From: Blasia pusilla
Lineage: Eukaryota > Marchantiophyta > Marchantiopsida > Blasiales
DNA: 64,000 nucleotides
Assembly (NCBI GenBank): GCA_050084515.1
Contig: CM114271.1
Coordinates: 41,168,001 to 41,232,000, forward strand
Direction: 5' to 3'
The notes below the pieces were generated by a model, which was given only the letters and a program-made list of their open reading frames with translations, was not told the DNA's origin and ran no database searches. A program made the translations under genes and the position numbers. Positions 63,441 through 64,000 of this stretch are shown here, in pieces (within the stretch, counting starts at the first letter, position 1; each line of letters opens with the position of its first letter).

Positions 63441-64000
63441 ACGTGGCGAGATTGGTCTAGAGGTATCCTAAGTTCTTGTCGGTATCTGCAGTACGCAGAT
63501 ATCAGCATACACTACTGGCCGATATCTCTTTAGTAGGGCCGCATGATATGGATAGAGTTTGCACCATTCATTTGGTGATTACTCGATGGCCATATAAAGG
63601 TGGTTCATCAGCTGGCCGAGGGTTTGGATTGCAAGATCCGAGGTCAGGGATGTTTTGGGAGATGTTGTGAGTAGTACAACACTTGCAGAAGAGTCAGACA
63701 TGTTCTACGACGTACATTTTGGAGAACTTGCCATTGTTGGGAGACACTCGTGCATGTGTGATGACGAGTATGCATCAGCTCAAGTCTTGGTTAGGACCTG
63801 CTGTGTTGTTGGATGCAGCGAGAGTTGGATCACGCGCCCATCGTCCATCGCTGTGGTGGACAAACTTGATACCATAAGAGGTACTGAGTCGAGCATACAA
63901 TGGAGTTCAGAGAGCACTACATCTCATAGTGGATGCTATTCTTGGCTTAGGCCGTCGATCTCACGTAGTGATGCGGAATGATAGACTACCGTTGGCGATA
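63441..64000 (+). pseudogene. C5-cytosine DNA methyltransferase domain, copy 2, inactivated, runs off the window
   Basis: It matches 30760-31320 of copy 1. Visible are TIHLVITRWPYKGGSSAG (motif IV region), GLQDPRSGMFWEML then a stop (TGA where copy 1 has CGA), YILENLPLLGDTRA (motif VI), and AVLLDAARVGSRAHRPSLWW followed by TN (motif VIII, better kept than in copy 1). The motif-IV Cys is Tyr (TAT, 63593-63595) and the Gln is Lys. Motif I lies left of the family-2 LTR boundary and is absent here. The domain continues beyond 64000. Confidence 0.82.

Overview
The window is nuclear DNA from a land plant. It holds two spliced plant genes on the minus strand: a Rav1/DMX-like WD40 protein (7232-16278, running off the left edge) and a peroxisomal glycolate-type (S)-2-hydroxy-acid oxidase (46602-48396). 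Around them is a dense nest of decayed LTR retrotransposons with plant-type splice sites, copia and gypsy domains and long (CT)n tracts. A non-seed plant (bryophyte, lycophyte or fern) is my guess from the gypsy and nuclease-module types and the compact exon structure; the sequence does not prove it.

Layout. 1-7231: no confident exon; probably a very long intron of the Rav1-like gene, because the conserved C-terminal WD40 part is absent. 7232-16278: nine coding exons of the Rav1-like gene, all joining in frame; 16279-17800: its 5' UTR intron, leader and promoter. 17790-18626: a nuclease-like module remnant. 18627-22741: a copia element (minus), meeting a plus-strand copia 5' fragment at 22741-23363. 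23363-45001: a mosaic of a gypsy family (family 1: gag, protease, DNA cytosine methyltransferase, reverse transcriptase, RNase H) in both orientations, cut by LTRs of two other families (family 2, TGTCG...CGACA, about 1.3 kb; family 3, a chromovirus with integrase, chromodomain and a 994-bp LTR). 45002-46601: no recognised feature. 46602-48396: glycolate oxidase gene; promoter side to about 49500. 49500-51694: intergenic, with GC-rich inverted repeats and a CT tract. 51695-64000: family-2 LTRs, an inverted pair of family-2 gag/protease copies, and a second methyltransferase copy running off the right edge.

The most interesting object is the gypsy family that carries a C5-cytosine DNA methyltransferase domain upstream of its reverse transcriptase. 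Two copies are seen and both have lost the catalytic motif-IV cysteine. Its LTR also carries four consecutive perfect 9-bp stem-loops around the TATA box. The two host genes are unrelated in function: the oxidase makes glyoxylate in photorespiration in peroxisomes, and the Rav1-like protein belongs to the V-ATPase assembly (RAVE) family.
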